DNA of 64,000 bases from Pseudomonadota bacterium (GTDB lineage Bacteria > Pseudomonadota > Alphaproteobacteria > Acetobacterales > Acetobacteraceae). A model generated the notes under the pieces. It saw nothing but the letters and a program-made list of their open reading frames with translations, had not been told where the DNA came from and made no database searches. Of the stretch, positions 45,987-54,937 are shown piece after piece. Location: contig JAJZFB010000081.1 of the NCBI GenBank assembly GCA_021805545.1, positions 124,001 through 188,000 on the forward strand, given 5' to 3'. Each line of letters begins with the position of its first letter. Positions within the stretch are counted from its first letter, which is position 1. The translations under genes were made by a program, and so were the position numbers.

Positions 45987-47414
45987 TCAGGCCTCCATAC
46001 CCGGGTACGCGCCACTTTGCGCCTCCTGTAATTCCGCCACCACCCGCTCAATCACCCCGCTCCAATCATAGGCCTGTTCCTGCCGGTACAGCTTAATCGA
46101 TGGATACCAGGGCGTATCCTCCCTACCCAGCAGCCAGCGCCAATCCGGCGCCTTGGGCAGCACAAGCGATGCCGGGGCGCCCATCGCCCCCGCCACATGC
46201 GCCACCGAGGTGTCAATCGTCACCAGCCTGTGCACATTACGTAAAACCGCCATCGTATCAATAAAATCGCTTATCTCCGGGCCAAGATTCACCAAGGGCG
46301 CGCGCCCGTAATAGCTGCCCGTCTGCGCAATCGGGTCGCCCTTCTGCACGGTCACAATGCAAATATCCTCACGCGCGAATAGCGGCGCGAATTGCTTCAG
46401 TTGCAGCGTCCGCTTCTTGTCGTTCTTGTGGGTCGGCCGTCCGGCCCATACCAGGGCAATGCGTTTCTTGCCTTTGGGGCAAAGCAGGTCCAGCTTCGCC
46501 GCCCATTCCTTCACCAGCGCATCGGGCGGCGCCAGATACCCCGCCGGCGGCACGTTATCCGTGCCAATCCCCGCCAGGCGCGGCAGGCCAGAGAGCGGGA
46601 TGTAAGCGTCATACTCCCCCGTATCCTCCCAGCGCGACACAAACTTGCCCACCCCCGGAATCTGCCTCAGCAGCGGCATCAGCTCCGCCGAGCACGCCAC
46701 AACCGGCTGCGGGCACAGCAACGCGGCCCAGGGAATCAGCCGCCCGAACTGAATACAATCGCCAAACCCCTGGTCGCCGATAATCAGCAGCCTGCCCGGC
46801 GGCAGAGGCTGCCCGTCCCATTGCGGCTTGTCGGTCTTGGGCAGCATCCCCTCGGCCTGTTTCAGCTTAAAGCGCCATTCATAGCTCTCCCAGCCTTCCT
46901 TCATCCTGCCCGCCAGCAGCAGCGCCTCGGCTTTTTCAAAATGCGCCTCGGGGTATTCCGGGTCCAGCTCAATGGCTTTTTCGGCCACCCGCACCGCTTC
47001 ATCCAGCTCCAGCCGCTCGTACAAAATCAGCGCCAGATTAAAATGCGCCCGCGCATCATTCGGCGCCAGCTCCACCGCCCGGTACCCGGCGCGCACCGCG
47101 TCATCCAGCCGCCCGGCACCACGGTAAATCTCGCACATATTGCGCGGGTATAGCGGCGCATCGGGAGAAAGCGCCTGCGCCTTCTCCATACGCTCAATCG
47201 CCTCCTCCACCCGCCCATTGCGGTAAGACACAATGCCCGAGAGATGCAGAATATGCGGATGCTCCGGCATGGCGGCCAGCATCCGCTTGGCCAGATCATC
47301 CGCCTCGGCCAGCTTGTTCTCCTGCTCCAGGCGCGAGAGCTTCTCCAAAGCCTCCGAGAGCGGCACCACCTGCTTGCCGGGCGGCGCGGCATTTGCCTGC
47401 TGGGCATCGCTCAT
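45987..47414 (-). CDS. TPR protein with GT9-like glycosyltransferase domain
   Basis: 475 residues. Tetratricopeptide repeats cover about 30-185 (HFNLALILYERLELDEAVRV and similar). The C-terminal half resembles heptosyltransferase-like GT9 proteins: GDQGFGDCIQFGRLIPW, ALVWAGRPTHKNDKKRT and the donor loop TIDTSVAHVAGAMGAP. Together these match the TPR plus GT9-like class that modifies glycans or proteins. Donor and acceptor unknown. It starts on the stop of the SEC-C-TPR-sulfotransferase (ATGA). Confidence 0.83.
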   Translation of the reverse strand: MSDAQQANAAPPGKQVVPLSEALEKLSRLEQENKLAEADDLAKRMLAAMPEHPHILHLSGIVSYRNGRVEEAIERMEKAQALSPDAPLYPRNMCEIYRGAGRLDDAVRAGYRAVELAPNDARAHFNLALILYERLELDEAVRVAEKAIELDPEYPEAHFEKAEALLLAGRMKEGWESYEWRFKLKQAEGMLPKTDKPQWDGQPLPPGRLLIIGDQGFGDCIQFGRLIPWAALLCPQPVVACSAELMPLLRQIPGVGKFVSRWEDTGEYDAYIPLSGLPRLAGIGTDNVPPAGYLAPPDALVKEWAAKLDLLCPKGKKRIALVWAGRPTHKNDKKRTLQLKQFAPLFAREDICIVTVQKGDPIAQTGSYYGRAPLVNLGPEISDFIDTMAVLRNVHRLVTIDTSVAHVAGAMGAPASLVLPKAPDWRWLLGREDTPWYPSIKLYRQEQAYDWSGVIERVVAELQEAQSGAYPGMEA

Positions 47415-49246
47415 CGGGCGGCCTCCTCCATATAGCCAAGTTCTTCAATCCAGGGGGCAAGCGTATCGCGCACCTCGTCGAACAAATGCGGCATGGCGGC
47501 AAGGTAGGCACGGTGCCGGAAGGCTCCGGCGGCGCGCACCGGCCCGCGCAGGGCAAAATGCGCGGGCAGCGGGTGGGGCACCTGCCCGCTATTGGCACCA
47601 ATGCCCTGCGGCACCGCCCCGGCGCCACCTATAAAGCCCAGCACCTCGCGCAGCACCAGCTCCGGGTCTGTTACCAAATCCTCGTAACGCACCGGCATGT
47701 AGCGCAACGTCAACTGCCCGCGCAAATGCCGCACCATATCCGCGTGCAGCGCATAATAATGCGCCAGCGCCAGCATCCCGGCCTGGGCGTTACCCTCCAG
47801 CTTACGGTCCTGCATCACATTGGACAGCATCAAGTCATACGGGTGGCGCAGCACATGAATAACCGGCGCCTCGGGGTAAAGCAGCTTGAACAGCCCGATA
47901 TGCCAGAAGTTCAGCGCCCCCCGGTCGGTGATGAAGTTCACCCCCGGCCTTGCCAGCCCTTGCCGCGCGCGCCGCTCCTCGTATTGCGCGCGCAGCCGCT
48001 CCGGCAGGTCCAAATTCCCGCCCAGCAGCAGCTCATCAAGCGCCTCCGGGTAGCCGCCGCCGCCGGTCAGGCGCGCAATCTGCCCCGCCAAATCGCTCAG
48101 GGGGGCAAATTCATCCGCCCCGGCAAAGCCGGGCAGTTGCGCCAGTAATTGTTCCAGCAGGCCGGTGCCGGCACGGGGGAAGCCCAGCAGAAACACCGGC
48201 GTAAACGCGCCCGGCCTGGCGCGCGGCAAAACCTGTACGCGGTCGGCGGTAAAATACGCTTTGTAGGCCGCCGCCCGCGCCTGCAGCGCCTCGGGCCGGT
48301 ACACCAGCCCGCTGCGCTCGCGCTGCATGCGCCGCGCATTGGCCCAGGCATTCGCCGCCTCCGGCAACTGGCCAAGCTGGTCAAAAGCCTGCGCCCGCAC
48401 CAAAATCTCTGGCCCCATCAGCCCATCTGTTGCGCCCAGCCGTTCCAGCACGGCGGCGGGCTGGCGCATGGCCAAATCCGCCATGGCGCGCAACAGTCGC
48501 AACGTGCGGTCATCGCCCCATTTGCCCAGAGCCTCATCCAGCACCGCCACGGCCGCGGCCTGGCGGCCGCGCCCAAACTCCACCTGGGCCTTGCCACCCA
48601 CGCCGCGCCTGTTCTCGGGCCGCAGGGTCAAGGCTTTCTCATAAAGCTCCGCCGCTTCGTCCAGCCGCCCCTGCAGCTTCAAATTCCAGGCCAGATTCGC
48701 CAGCACCAGCCCATCCTCGGCGGGCAGCAGCTTCAGCGCCTTGCGGTAATGCACCTCACCCTCCGGCACGGCGCCGGTCTCGGTCAGCACCACGCCCATC
48801 AAATGCTGCACAGTGGCATCTTTCGGCATGGCCTTCAGCGCCGCGGCGGCAATGGGCAGCGCCTCCTCGTGCCGGCCCTGCGCCACCAAATATTGCGCGT
48901 ACTGCGTATTGGCCTGTGCCCGCACATTGGCTGCTCCCGGCAGGGCGGCCAGCCTTCTGCCCAAGGCCGCCGCGGCCTCATGCTTGTTCTGCGCTTTGCG
49001 AATCTCGAACAGCACGCGCAGCGCGTTGCGCTGGTTTGGCATCACATCCAGCAGCTTCTGCACCAGCGCCTCTGCCTCGGCATATTTGCGCTCGTTGAAC
49101 AGCTTGGCCGCCTCGCTGGCCTGCGTATCCAGCAAGGCGGCATTCTCCTGCAGCGGCAGGGCAGCCATATCCAATTCGCAGCAGCGAATGGCGCGCAACC
49201 CGCTCCCGCACGGGCAAGGATTCGTTTTCAGCTTTGGTTCAGTCAC
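47411..49246 (-). CDS. SEC-C, TPR and sulfotransferase fusion
   Basis: 611 residues. The N-terminus carries a SEC-C zinc motif (NPCPCGSGLRAIRCC). TPR repeats cover about 40-330. A sulfotransferase domain follows (about 345-600) with the PAPS P-loop GFPRAGTGLLEQLL and HVLRHPYDLMLSNV. The start is GTG at 49246. The SEC-C and TPR modules usually bind proteins, so the acceptor may be a protein or glycoprotein. Coupled to the TPR-glycosyltransferase downstream. Confidence 0.85.
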   Translation of the reverse strand: MTEPKLKTNPCPCGSGLRAIRCCELDMAALPLQENAALLDTQASEAAKLFNERKYAEAEALVQKLLDVMPNQRNALRVLFEIRKAQNKHEAAAALGRRLAALPGAANVRAQANTQYAQYLVAQGRHEEALPIAAAALKAMPKDATVQHLMGVVLTETGAVPEGEVHYRKALKLLPAEDGLVLANLAWNLKLQGRLDEAAELYEKALTLRPENRRGVGGKAQVEFGRGRQAAAVAVLDEALGKWGDDRTLRLLRAMADLAMRQPAAVLERLGATDGLMGPEILVRAQAFDQLGQLPEAANAWANARRMQRERSGLVYRPEALQARAAAYKAYFTADRVQVLPRARPGAFTPVFLLGFPRAGTGLLEQLLAQLPGFAGADEFAPLSDLAGQIARLTGGGGYPEALDELLLGGNLDLPERLRAQYEERRARQGLARPGVNFITDRGALNFWHIGLFKLLYPEAPVIHVLRHPYDLMLSNVMQDRKLEGNAQAGMLALAHYYALHADMVRHLRGQLTLRYMPVRYEDLVTDPELVLREVLGFIGGAGAVPQGIGANSGQVPHPLPAHFALRGPVRAAGAFRHRAYLAAMPHLFDEVRDTLAPWIEELGYMEEAAR

Positions 49247-49261
49247 CGCTCTTACCCGTTG

Positions 49262-49277
49262 ATTATGCCTGCATAAT
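49262..49277. promoter_or_regulatory. 16-bp palindrome upstream of the sulfotransferase fusion
   Basis: ATTATGC-CT-GCATAAT, perfect 7-bp arms, 15 bases upstream of the GTG start. It could be an operator or a start-site hairpin. Confidence 0.35.
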
Positions 49278-49297
49278 ACAGGCTTTATACAGGCTTT
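49276..49297. repeat. 11-bp tandem duplication
   Basis: ATACAGGCTTT twice in a row (49276-49286, 49287-49297), in the mbfA/sulfotransferase divergent region. Confidence 0.9.
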
Positions 49298-49390
49298 GCG
49301 TGGCCCGGCAACGCATCCGCCCGCGCCAAAAAGTCAAGCATTTCCAGCACATACGCAAACAAGTCTTATTCTCACAAGGTTATGATCTGC

Positions 49391-49419
49391 TTGACCAAGC
49401 CCGCTTGCGGCGTCAGATA
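49391..49419 (+). promoter_or_regulatory. candidate promoter of mbfA
   Basis: TTGACC (49391-49396), 17-base spacer, CAGATA (49414-49419), 26 bases before the ATG. No Irr-type iron-control element matching the consensus was found. Confidence 0.4.
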
Positions 49420-49445
49420 CTGCTGCCCGCGAGGAGTATGCTGCA

Positions 49446-50402
49446 ATGCGAGATTTTTCCGAACTATCCGAACGCGAGGTGCTGGCCCTGGCCATTGGCG
49501 CCGAGGAAGAAGATTGCCGCATCTACATGGATTTGGCCGAACGCCTGCGCGAGGAATTCTCCGCCTCGGCGCAGATGTTCATGGAAATGGCCGAGGAAGA
49601 AACCGAGCACCGGCGCAAGCTGCTGGATTTGTACAGCGAGAAATTCGGCCAGCACATCCCGCTCATCCGCCGCCAGGATGTGCGCGGCTTCCTCAGCCGC
49701 AAGCCCATCTGGCAGCTCCCCAAGCCCAGCATCGAAGATGTGCGCCTGCTGGCCGAGAGCATGGAAACCGAAACCAAGCGCTTCTACCGCCTGGCCGCCT
49801 CCCGTGCCACCGATGTCTCCATCCGCAAGCTGCTGGGCGATCTGGCCGAGGCCGAGCAGGAACATGAAATCCGCGCCGACGCCATTGTGAGCAAAAACCT
49901 CACCGCCGAGGTGCGCCATGGCGAGGACGCGCACGCCCGCAAGCTGTTCATACTGCAATACATCCAGCCCGGCCTGGCCGGACTCATGGATGGCTCCGTC
50001 TCCACCCTGGCCCCCATCTTCGCCGCCGCTTTTTCCACCCATAGCACCCATGCCGCCTTCGTGGTCGGCGCCGCGGCGGCACTGGGCGCTGGCATTTCCA
50101 TGGGCTTTGCCGAGGCGTTGTCGGATGACGGCTCCCTCACCGGCCGGGGCACACCTTACGTAAGGGGCAGCGTCACCGGCATCATGACCACGCTGGGCGG
50201 GCTGGGGCATACCCTGCCCTTCCTCATCCCCAATCTGCACCTGGCCCTCATCATCGCCTTCTGCGTGGTGGCGGTGGAACTTGCCATCATCTCCTGGGTG
50301 CGCTGGCGCTTCATGGACACCTCCCCCATCCGCGCCACAATGCAGGTGGCCCTGGGCGGCGCGCTGGTATTTGCCACGGGTATCCTCATCGGCGCGGGAT
50401 AA
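49446..50402 (+). CDS. mbfA: membrane-bound ferritin MbfA (erythrin-VIT1)
   Basis: 318 residues. The N-terminal ferritin-like di-iron domain (about 1-160) shows EEEDCRIYMDLAERL, EEETEHRRKL and AEQEHEIRAD. The C-terminal VIT1/CCC1-like membrane domain (about 175-318) has GLMDGSVSTLAPIFAAAF, shown partly, and five hydrophobic segments. In related bacteria it exports iron and protects from iron and peroxide stress under Irr control. GAGGAG precedes the ATG. Confidence 0.9.
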   Translation: MRDFSELSEREVLALAIGAEEEDCRIYMDLAERLREEFSASAQMFMEMAEEETEHRRKLLDLYSEKFGQHIPLIRRQDVRGFLSRKPIWQLPKPSIEDVRLLAESMETETKRFYRLAASRATDVSIRKLLGDLAEAEQEHEIRADAIVSKNLTAEVRHGEDAHARKLFILQYIQPGLAGLMDGSVSTLAPIFAAAFSTHSTHAAFVVGAAAALGAGISMGFAEALSDDGSLTGRGTPYVRGSVTGIMTTLGGLGHTLPFLIPNLHLALIIAFCVVAVELAIISWVRWRFMDTSPIRATMQVALGGALVFATGILIGAG

Positions 50403-50503
50403 GCCACAAACCCGCCCCCGCTATTTTTGTGCCTGCCGCGTATATTTGCCAAAACGGGCAAAATAATTGACGCCACGCGGAAAAATGTATTTCTGTGCCC
50501 GCG

Positions 50504-52075
50504 ATGGCAGAATCGGCAAAGCAAAAGGCGGGAAAACAATGGCGCCCATCACCCCAGGACCAGGGCCGCGGCACATTGCATAAACCCCCAAAATTTCTCC
50601 TCTTTTCGGGGTTCGACAGCGAATCCGTCCGGCAAAAACTGGGCACGCCGCAATACAGCTACCATTTCGTGCTTACCGGCTACCTGCCCGCGCTGCAGCA
50701 ATTGGGCGAAGTTGTGCAGGTACAAAACCCCGAAACCGAAGTGGACGCGCTGTACGATGAATGCCAGGCAAGGGGCCAAACCTGTCTGTTCCTGTGCTTC
50801 GCCCCGCCGCATCTGGTGCCCATCACCCTGCGCTGCCCCACCATTCCCGTTATCGCCTGGGAATTTTCCAACATCCCCACTGAAATGTGGGGCGAGGATC
50901 CGCGGGCCGATTGGCGCAACGTGTTCCGCCATTGCGGCCGCGCCATCACCCTCTCGCGCCACACCGCCACCCTGGTGCGCGCGGCCATGGGGCCAGATTT
51001 CCCGGTTTTCGCCATCCCCACCGCCACTTACAACGGCTTCGCCCCGCTCTTTTCTCCCACCCCGCGCCCCCTGCCGCCGCGCGAGATCAGCTTCCGCGGC
51101 CTGCTGTTCGACAGTGCCGCCGAGCCCAGCCTGAGGCATGTTCTGCCCTGGCCGCCAGAAGCCCCGCCGCCGCCCGCGCCACCACCGCCACCGCCACCCA
51201 TAAGCGGCATGCGCGCGCGCCTGTCGCGCACGCTGTATTATGGCGAGCAATGGTATCAGGAGGTCGCGCGCGACGCCCTGCCCGGCTGGAGCAAATCCGC
51301 CCTGCGCCTTGGTGGCCGCGCCGCGCGGCGCCTTTACCGCACCATCCTGCCGCGCCCGCCCGCACCACCACCGCCCGCCCCGCCGCCCGAGCCCGCGCAC
51401 AAAATCCAGCTCTCCGGTATCATCTACGCCTCCGTCTTTTCACCCGAGGATGGGCGCAAGAACTGGCACGACCTGCTCACCGGCTTCCTCTGGGCCTTCC
51501 GTGGCGAGCCAGGCGCCACACTTGTGCTTAAAATGCCGCGCGGCGCGTGGGAGAGCATGCAGCAGCATTTCAGCCACGCCATCTCGCGCTTCGCCCCGTT
51601 CGCCTGCCGCGTCGTGCTCATCTACGGCTTTCTTGACGATACCGAATATGCTGGCCTGGTGCGCGCCACCGATTTTTACGTGAACGCCTCCAATGGCGAG
51701 GGCTTGTGCATCCCGCTGATGGAATTCCTCTCCGCCGGCAAGCCAGCCATCGCACCGTGCCACACCGCCATGGCCGATTACGTCACGCCACGCGCCGCCT
51801 TCATCCCCCACGCCAGCCTGGAGCATAATGTGTGGCCCTTCGACCCGCGCGACCTGTTCCGCACCATGCGCTACCGGCTGAACTGGGCAAGCCTGGAAGC
51901 CGCCTACCGCGAGTCCTTCCACGCCGCGCTGGACGGCGATGGCACCTACCAGCGTATGTCCCACGCCGCGCATGATACGCTGCGCGATTACGCATCAATT
52001 GCTAAAATTCGTGCCCTGCTGGCCAAAGCCCTGCGGCTTGAGGCGCAAACCCCCGTGCAGGAGCGCGCGGAATGA
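50504..52075 (+). CDS. GT4-like glycosyltransferase with proline-rich insert
   Basis: 523 residues. N-terminal and C-terminal glycosyltransferase halves match the next gene throughout, but about 100 extra residues with two proline-rich runs (APPPPPPPP and PAPPPPAPPPEP) separate them. The E-x7-E donor motif is present in NGEGLCIPLMEFLSAGKP. There is no signal peptide, so it acts on the cytoplasmic face. Tandem paralogue of the following gene. Sugar and acceptor unknown. ATG at 50504 has no good ribosome site, so the start is tentative. Confidence 0.78.
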   Translation: MAESAKQKAGKQWRPSPQDQGRGTLHKPPKFLLFSGFDSESVRQKLGTPQYSYHFVLTGYLPALQQLGEVVQVQNPETEVDALYDECQARGQTCLFLCFAPPHLVPITLRCPTIPVIAWEFSNIPTEMWGEDPRADWRNVFRHCGRAITLSRHTATLVRAAMGPDFPVFAIPTATYNGFAPLFSPTPRPLPPREISFRGLLFDSAAEPSLRHVLPWPPEAPPPPAPPPPPPPISGMRARLSRTLYYGEQWYQEVARDALPGWSKSALRLGGRAARRLYRTILPRPPAPPPPAPPPEPAHKIQLSGIIYASVFSPEDGRKNWHDLLTGFLWAFRGEPGATLVLKMPRGAWESMQQHFSHAISRFAPFACRVVLIYGFLDDTEYAGLVRATDFYVNASNGEGLCIPLMEFLSAGKPAIAPCHTAMADYVTPRAAFIPHASLEHNVWPFDPRDLFRTMRYRLNWASLEAAYRESFHAALDGDGTYQRMSHAAHDTLRDYASIAKIRALLAKALRLEAQTPVQERAE

Positions 52076-53370
52076 TCTTCCTGATCCATTCCGAAACCGC
52101 CGAAGGCACGGTGGATGCCAATCTTGGCCTGCCGGAATACAGCTATTATTTCGTGCTGAAAGCCTTCCGCCCGCTGCTGGAGGAAATGGGCCTCACCATC
52201 GCCATCGCCGACCCGGAGCACGAGGTGGACCGCATCTGCCGCAATGCCCGCCAGCATGGCGAGGATTGCATCTTCCTCACTTTCTCGCCCCCGCACCGCA
52301 CCTACGTGGCGCGCGAATGCCCCACCATCCCCATCTTCGCCTGGGAATTCGATACGATTCCGGTAGAATCATGGCTCGATGAACCGCGCCACGATTGGCG
52401 CCTGGTGCTGAACGAGGCTGGCCGCGCCATCACCCATTCGCAATTCGCGGTGGACACGGTGCGGCGCGATCTCGGCCCCGATTACGGCATTGCCACCCTC
52501 CCCGCCCCGGTATGGGACAGCTTCGCTCCGCTTTATAACCCGCAAGCCCGCATCGCCTGGCCAGGCAAACCGCAAACCCTAACCGTGCGCGGCCGCGTGT
52601 ACGATAGCCGCAAGATCGATTTCTCTCAGTACGTGCCCCAGGCCTGCCCCAAATACGCCCGCGCCGAGCTGCCCGCCAATGCCGGCGAGCGCGAAACCCT
52701 GCAAGACATCACGCTGGACGGCGTCATCTACACCTCTGTGTTCTGCCCGCTCGATGCGCGGAAAAACCTGTTCGACATGATCTCCGCCTTCTGCTGGGAA
52801 TTGCGCGATTGCGACGATGCCACTTTGGTGCTCAAACTCACCCATCGCAAAGCCGATGAAACCATTGGCGGCATGCTGAAAAACCTTGCCAAGCTCACAC
52901 CTTTTTCATGCCGAATTGTCATCATCGACGGCTACCTGCCCGATTCCGCCTATCAGGACCTTGCCGCCGCCAGCCATTACGCCATCAACACATCGCATGG
53001 CGAGGGGCAGTGCCTGCCGCTGATGGAATATATGAGCGCCGGTAAACCCGCCGTCGCGCCGCGCCACACCTCGATGGAAGATTACGTTACCGGACAGAAC
53101 TCCTTCATCATGAAATCGCATCTGGAACCCACCGCCTGGCCGCATGACCCGCGCCAGCTCTATAAAACCCGCCGGCATCGCATCGACTTCGAATCACTCC
53201 TCGCCACGCTGCGCGAAAGCTACGATGTGGCCAAAACCGACCCCGCCCGCTATGCGCGCATGGCCCAAGCGGCGCATGAAGACCTGCGGGCGCATTGCTC
53301 GCGCGCCGTCATCAAGGCCCGGCTGGCGCAATTCCTGCAGCCGCACACAAACATAGTGCCAACCTCGTGA
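52072..53370 (+). CDS. GT4-like glycosyltransferase
   Basis: 432 residues, paralogous to the preceding protein without its insert. SYYFVLKAFRP, FAWEFDTIPVESW, and the donor motif HGEGQCLPLMEYMSAGKP with E-x7-E mark it as GT-B. It starts on the previous stop (ATGA), so the two are coupled. Confidence 0.82.
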   Translation: MIFLIHSETAEGTVDANLGLPEYSYYFVLKAFRPLLEEMGLTIAIADPEHEVDRICRNARQHGEDCIFLTFSPPHRTYVARECPTIPIFAWEFDTIPVESWLDEPRHDWRLVLNEAGRAITHSQFAVDTVRRDLGPDYGIATLPAPVWDSFAPLYNPQARIAWPGKPQTLTVRGRVYDSRKIDFSQYVPQACPKYARAELPANAGERETLQDITLDGVIYTSVFCPLDARKNLFDMISAFCWELRDCDDATLVLKLTHRKADETIGGMLKNLAKLTPFSCRIVIIDGYLPDSAYQDLAAASHYAINTSHGEGQCLPLMEYMSAGKPAVAPRHTSMEDYVTGQNSFIMKSHLEPTAWPHDPRQLYKTRRHRIDFESLLATLRESYDVAKTDPARYARMAQAAHEDLRAHCSRAVIKARLAQFLQPHTNIVPTS

Positions 53371-53512
53371 CTATTTTGCGCGCCACGCCACCGGCCAAGG
53401 CCAGCCTGCGCGCCGGGCCAGAAACCCTGGCCAGAATCAGCAAAAGCTGTAATTGGTCATTGACCCGCGAGCAGGCTGCCGCCAAAGCAGGCCCAACCTA
53501 CCGGACTTGAAA

Positions 53513-54937
53513 ATGCGCATCTGGATCGACGTCGAAGACCTGTTTCAATACGCCTCCAACACAAGCAGGCCGAGCGGCATCCAGCGCCTCGCCTTCGAGC
53601 TTCAGCGCGCCATGCTCGCCCTCGCGCCCAACGAAGTCAGGTTCGTGCGCCACAACGCCAAAACCAAGGATTTCACCGCCGTCCCATTTGCCGACATTGC
53701 CGCGCTCTTCGCCGGCCTTACCGCATGCCAGCCCAACCGCCCCCCGGCCCGGCTGGCAGGCGAGTTAACCACCCTGCCCCCAGCCGGCTTCGCGCGCCGC
53801 CTTGGCCGCCGCGCCATGGCCCGGCTTCCGCCAGAAATCGCCAGCCCGCTGCGCCGCTTCCGCGCCCACCAGATGGACGCGCTGCGCGCCCTGCGCGATG
53901 CTGCACGCATTGCCCTGCGCGGCCATGCCAGCCAAAGCGGCCAGGCCCAACCCGCCACACCCGATGCCGAACCGGCCTTCAAAAACTGCGCCGCCCCCGG
54001 TGACTGGCTGCTTTGCCTCGGCTCACCCTGGTTCATGCACGATTACGCCGAGCGCATCAGCACCGCCTGCGCGCAATATAATCTGCGCTTCGGCGTGCTG
54101 CTCTACGACATCATACCCCTGCGCCGCCCGGAATGGTGCGACCGCAACCTGGTCAAATCATTCCGCATTTGGTTCGATGCCATCTTGCCCATGGCCGATA
54201 TGCTGCTCGCCATCTCCCGCACCACGGCCGAAGATGTTGAACGATACGTTTCAGAAACTTCAATCTCATTGCGAACCCGCGTGCAGCCTATCCCGCTCGG
54301 CATCGGCTTCGGCCAGCCGCCAGCCCCGTTACGCTCATCCCGCCTGCCGGCGCCGGGCAGCTACGCCCTCATCGTCTCCACCATCGAGGCCCGCAAGAAC
54401 CACGTTCTGCTCTTCCGCCTCTGGCGCGAGCTGCTCACCACCATGCCGCGTGAAAAAGTGCCCACGCTGGTCTTCGCCGGGCGCGTCGGCTGGCTGGTGG
54501 CCGACCTCATGCAACAGCTGGAAAACGCCAACTGGCTCGATGGCAAAATTCTCCTCATCGAAGAACCCGGCGATGGCGAGCTGGCCGCGCTCTACGAGGA
54601 TTGCCTCTTCACCCTCTACCCCTCGCTGTACGAAGGCTGGGGCCTGCCCGTGTCCGAGAGCCTCGCGCATGGCGCGCCGTGCCTTGCCGCCAACTGCACC
54701 TCTCTGCCGGAAGCCGGCGGCGCGTATGCGCGGTATTTCGACCCCGATAACCTGCACGACGCCGTGCGTGCCGTGCGCCAGGTTCTGGAAAACCCGGACG
54801 ATCTCGCAAGCTGGCGCGCGCAAATCCAATCCTTCCGCAACAACCCGGCCAGTTGGGAAGACAGCGCCACGGCCACGCTGCGCCTGCTGCACCAGGCAGG
54901 TGCACCAGCCCCCAAGGCTGCGGCGGCACCGTGCTAG
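53513..54937 (+). CDS. GT4-family glycosyltransferase
   Basis: 474 residues. SRPSGIQRLAFEL near the N-terminus and YPSLYEGWGLPVSESLAHGA (E-x7-E) near the C-terminus resemble mannosyl- or rhamnosyl-transferases of O-antigen loci. The central 90 residues are Ala/Arg-rich and of low complexity. I start at ATG 53513, where the conserved MRIWIDVEDLF begins. Its stop overlaps the next start. Confidence 0.83.
   Translation: MRIWIDVEDLFQYASNTSRPSGIQRLAFELQRAMLALAPNEVRFVRHNAKTKDFTAVPFADIAALFAGLTACQPNRPPARLAGELTTLPPAGFARRLGRRAMARLPPEIASPLRRFRAHQMDALRALRDAARIALRGHASQSGQAQPATPDAEPAFKNCAAPGDWLLCLGSPWFMHDYAERISTACAQYNLRFGVLLYDIIPLRRPEWCDRNLVKSFRIWFDAILPMADMLLAISRTTAEDVERYVSETSISLRTRVQPIPLGIGFGQPPAPLRSSRLPAPGSYALIVSTIEARKNHVLLFRLWRELLTTMPREKVPTLVFAGRVGWLVADLMQQLENANWLDGKILLIEEPGDGELAALYEDCLFTLYPSLYEGWGLPVSESLAHGAPCLAANCTSLPEAGGAYARYFDPDNLHDAVRAVRQVLENPDDLASWRAQIQSFRNNPASWEDSATATLRLLHQAGAPAPKAAAAPC

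Noticed and set aside
49320-49445. Irr/ICE box upstream of mbfA
   Set aside because: No match to TTTAGAA-N3-TTCTAAA on either strand; the closest segment near 49360 has too many mismatches.
51160-51420. proline-rich run as a frameshift or assembly error
   Set aside because: The frame stays open through both runs, and the flanks align with the paralogous protein on each side.
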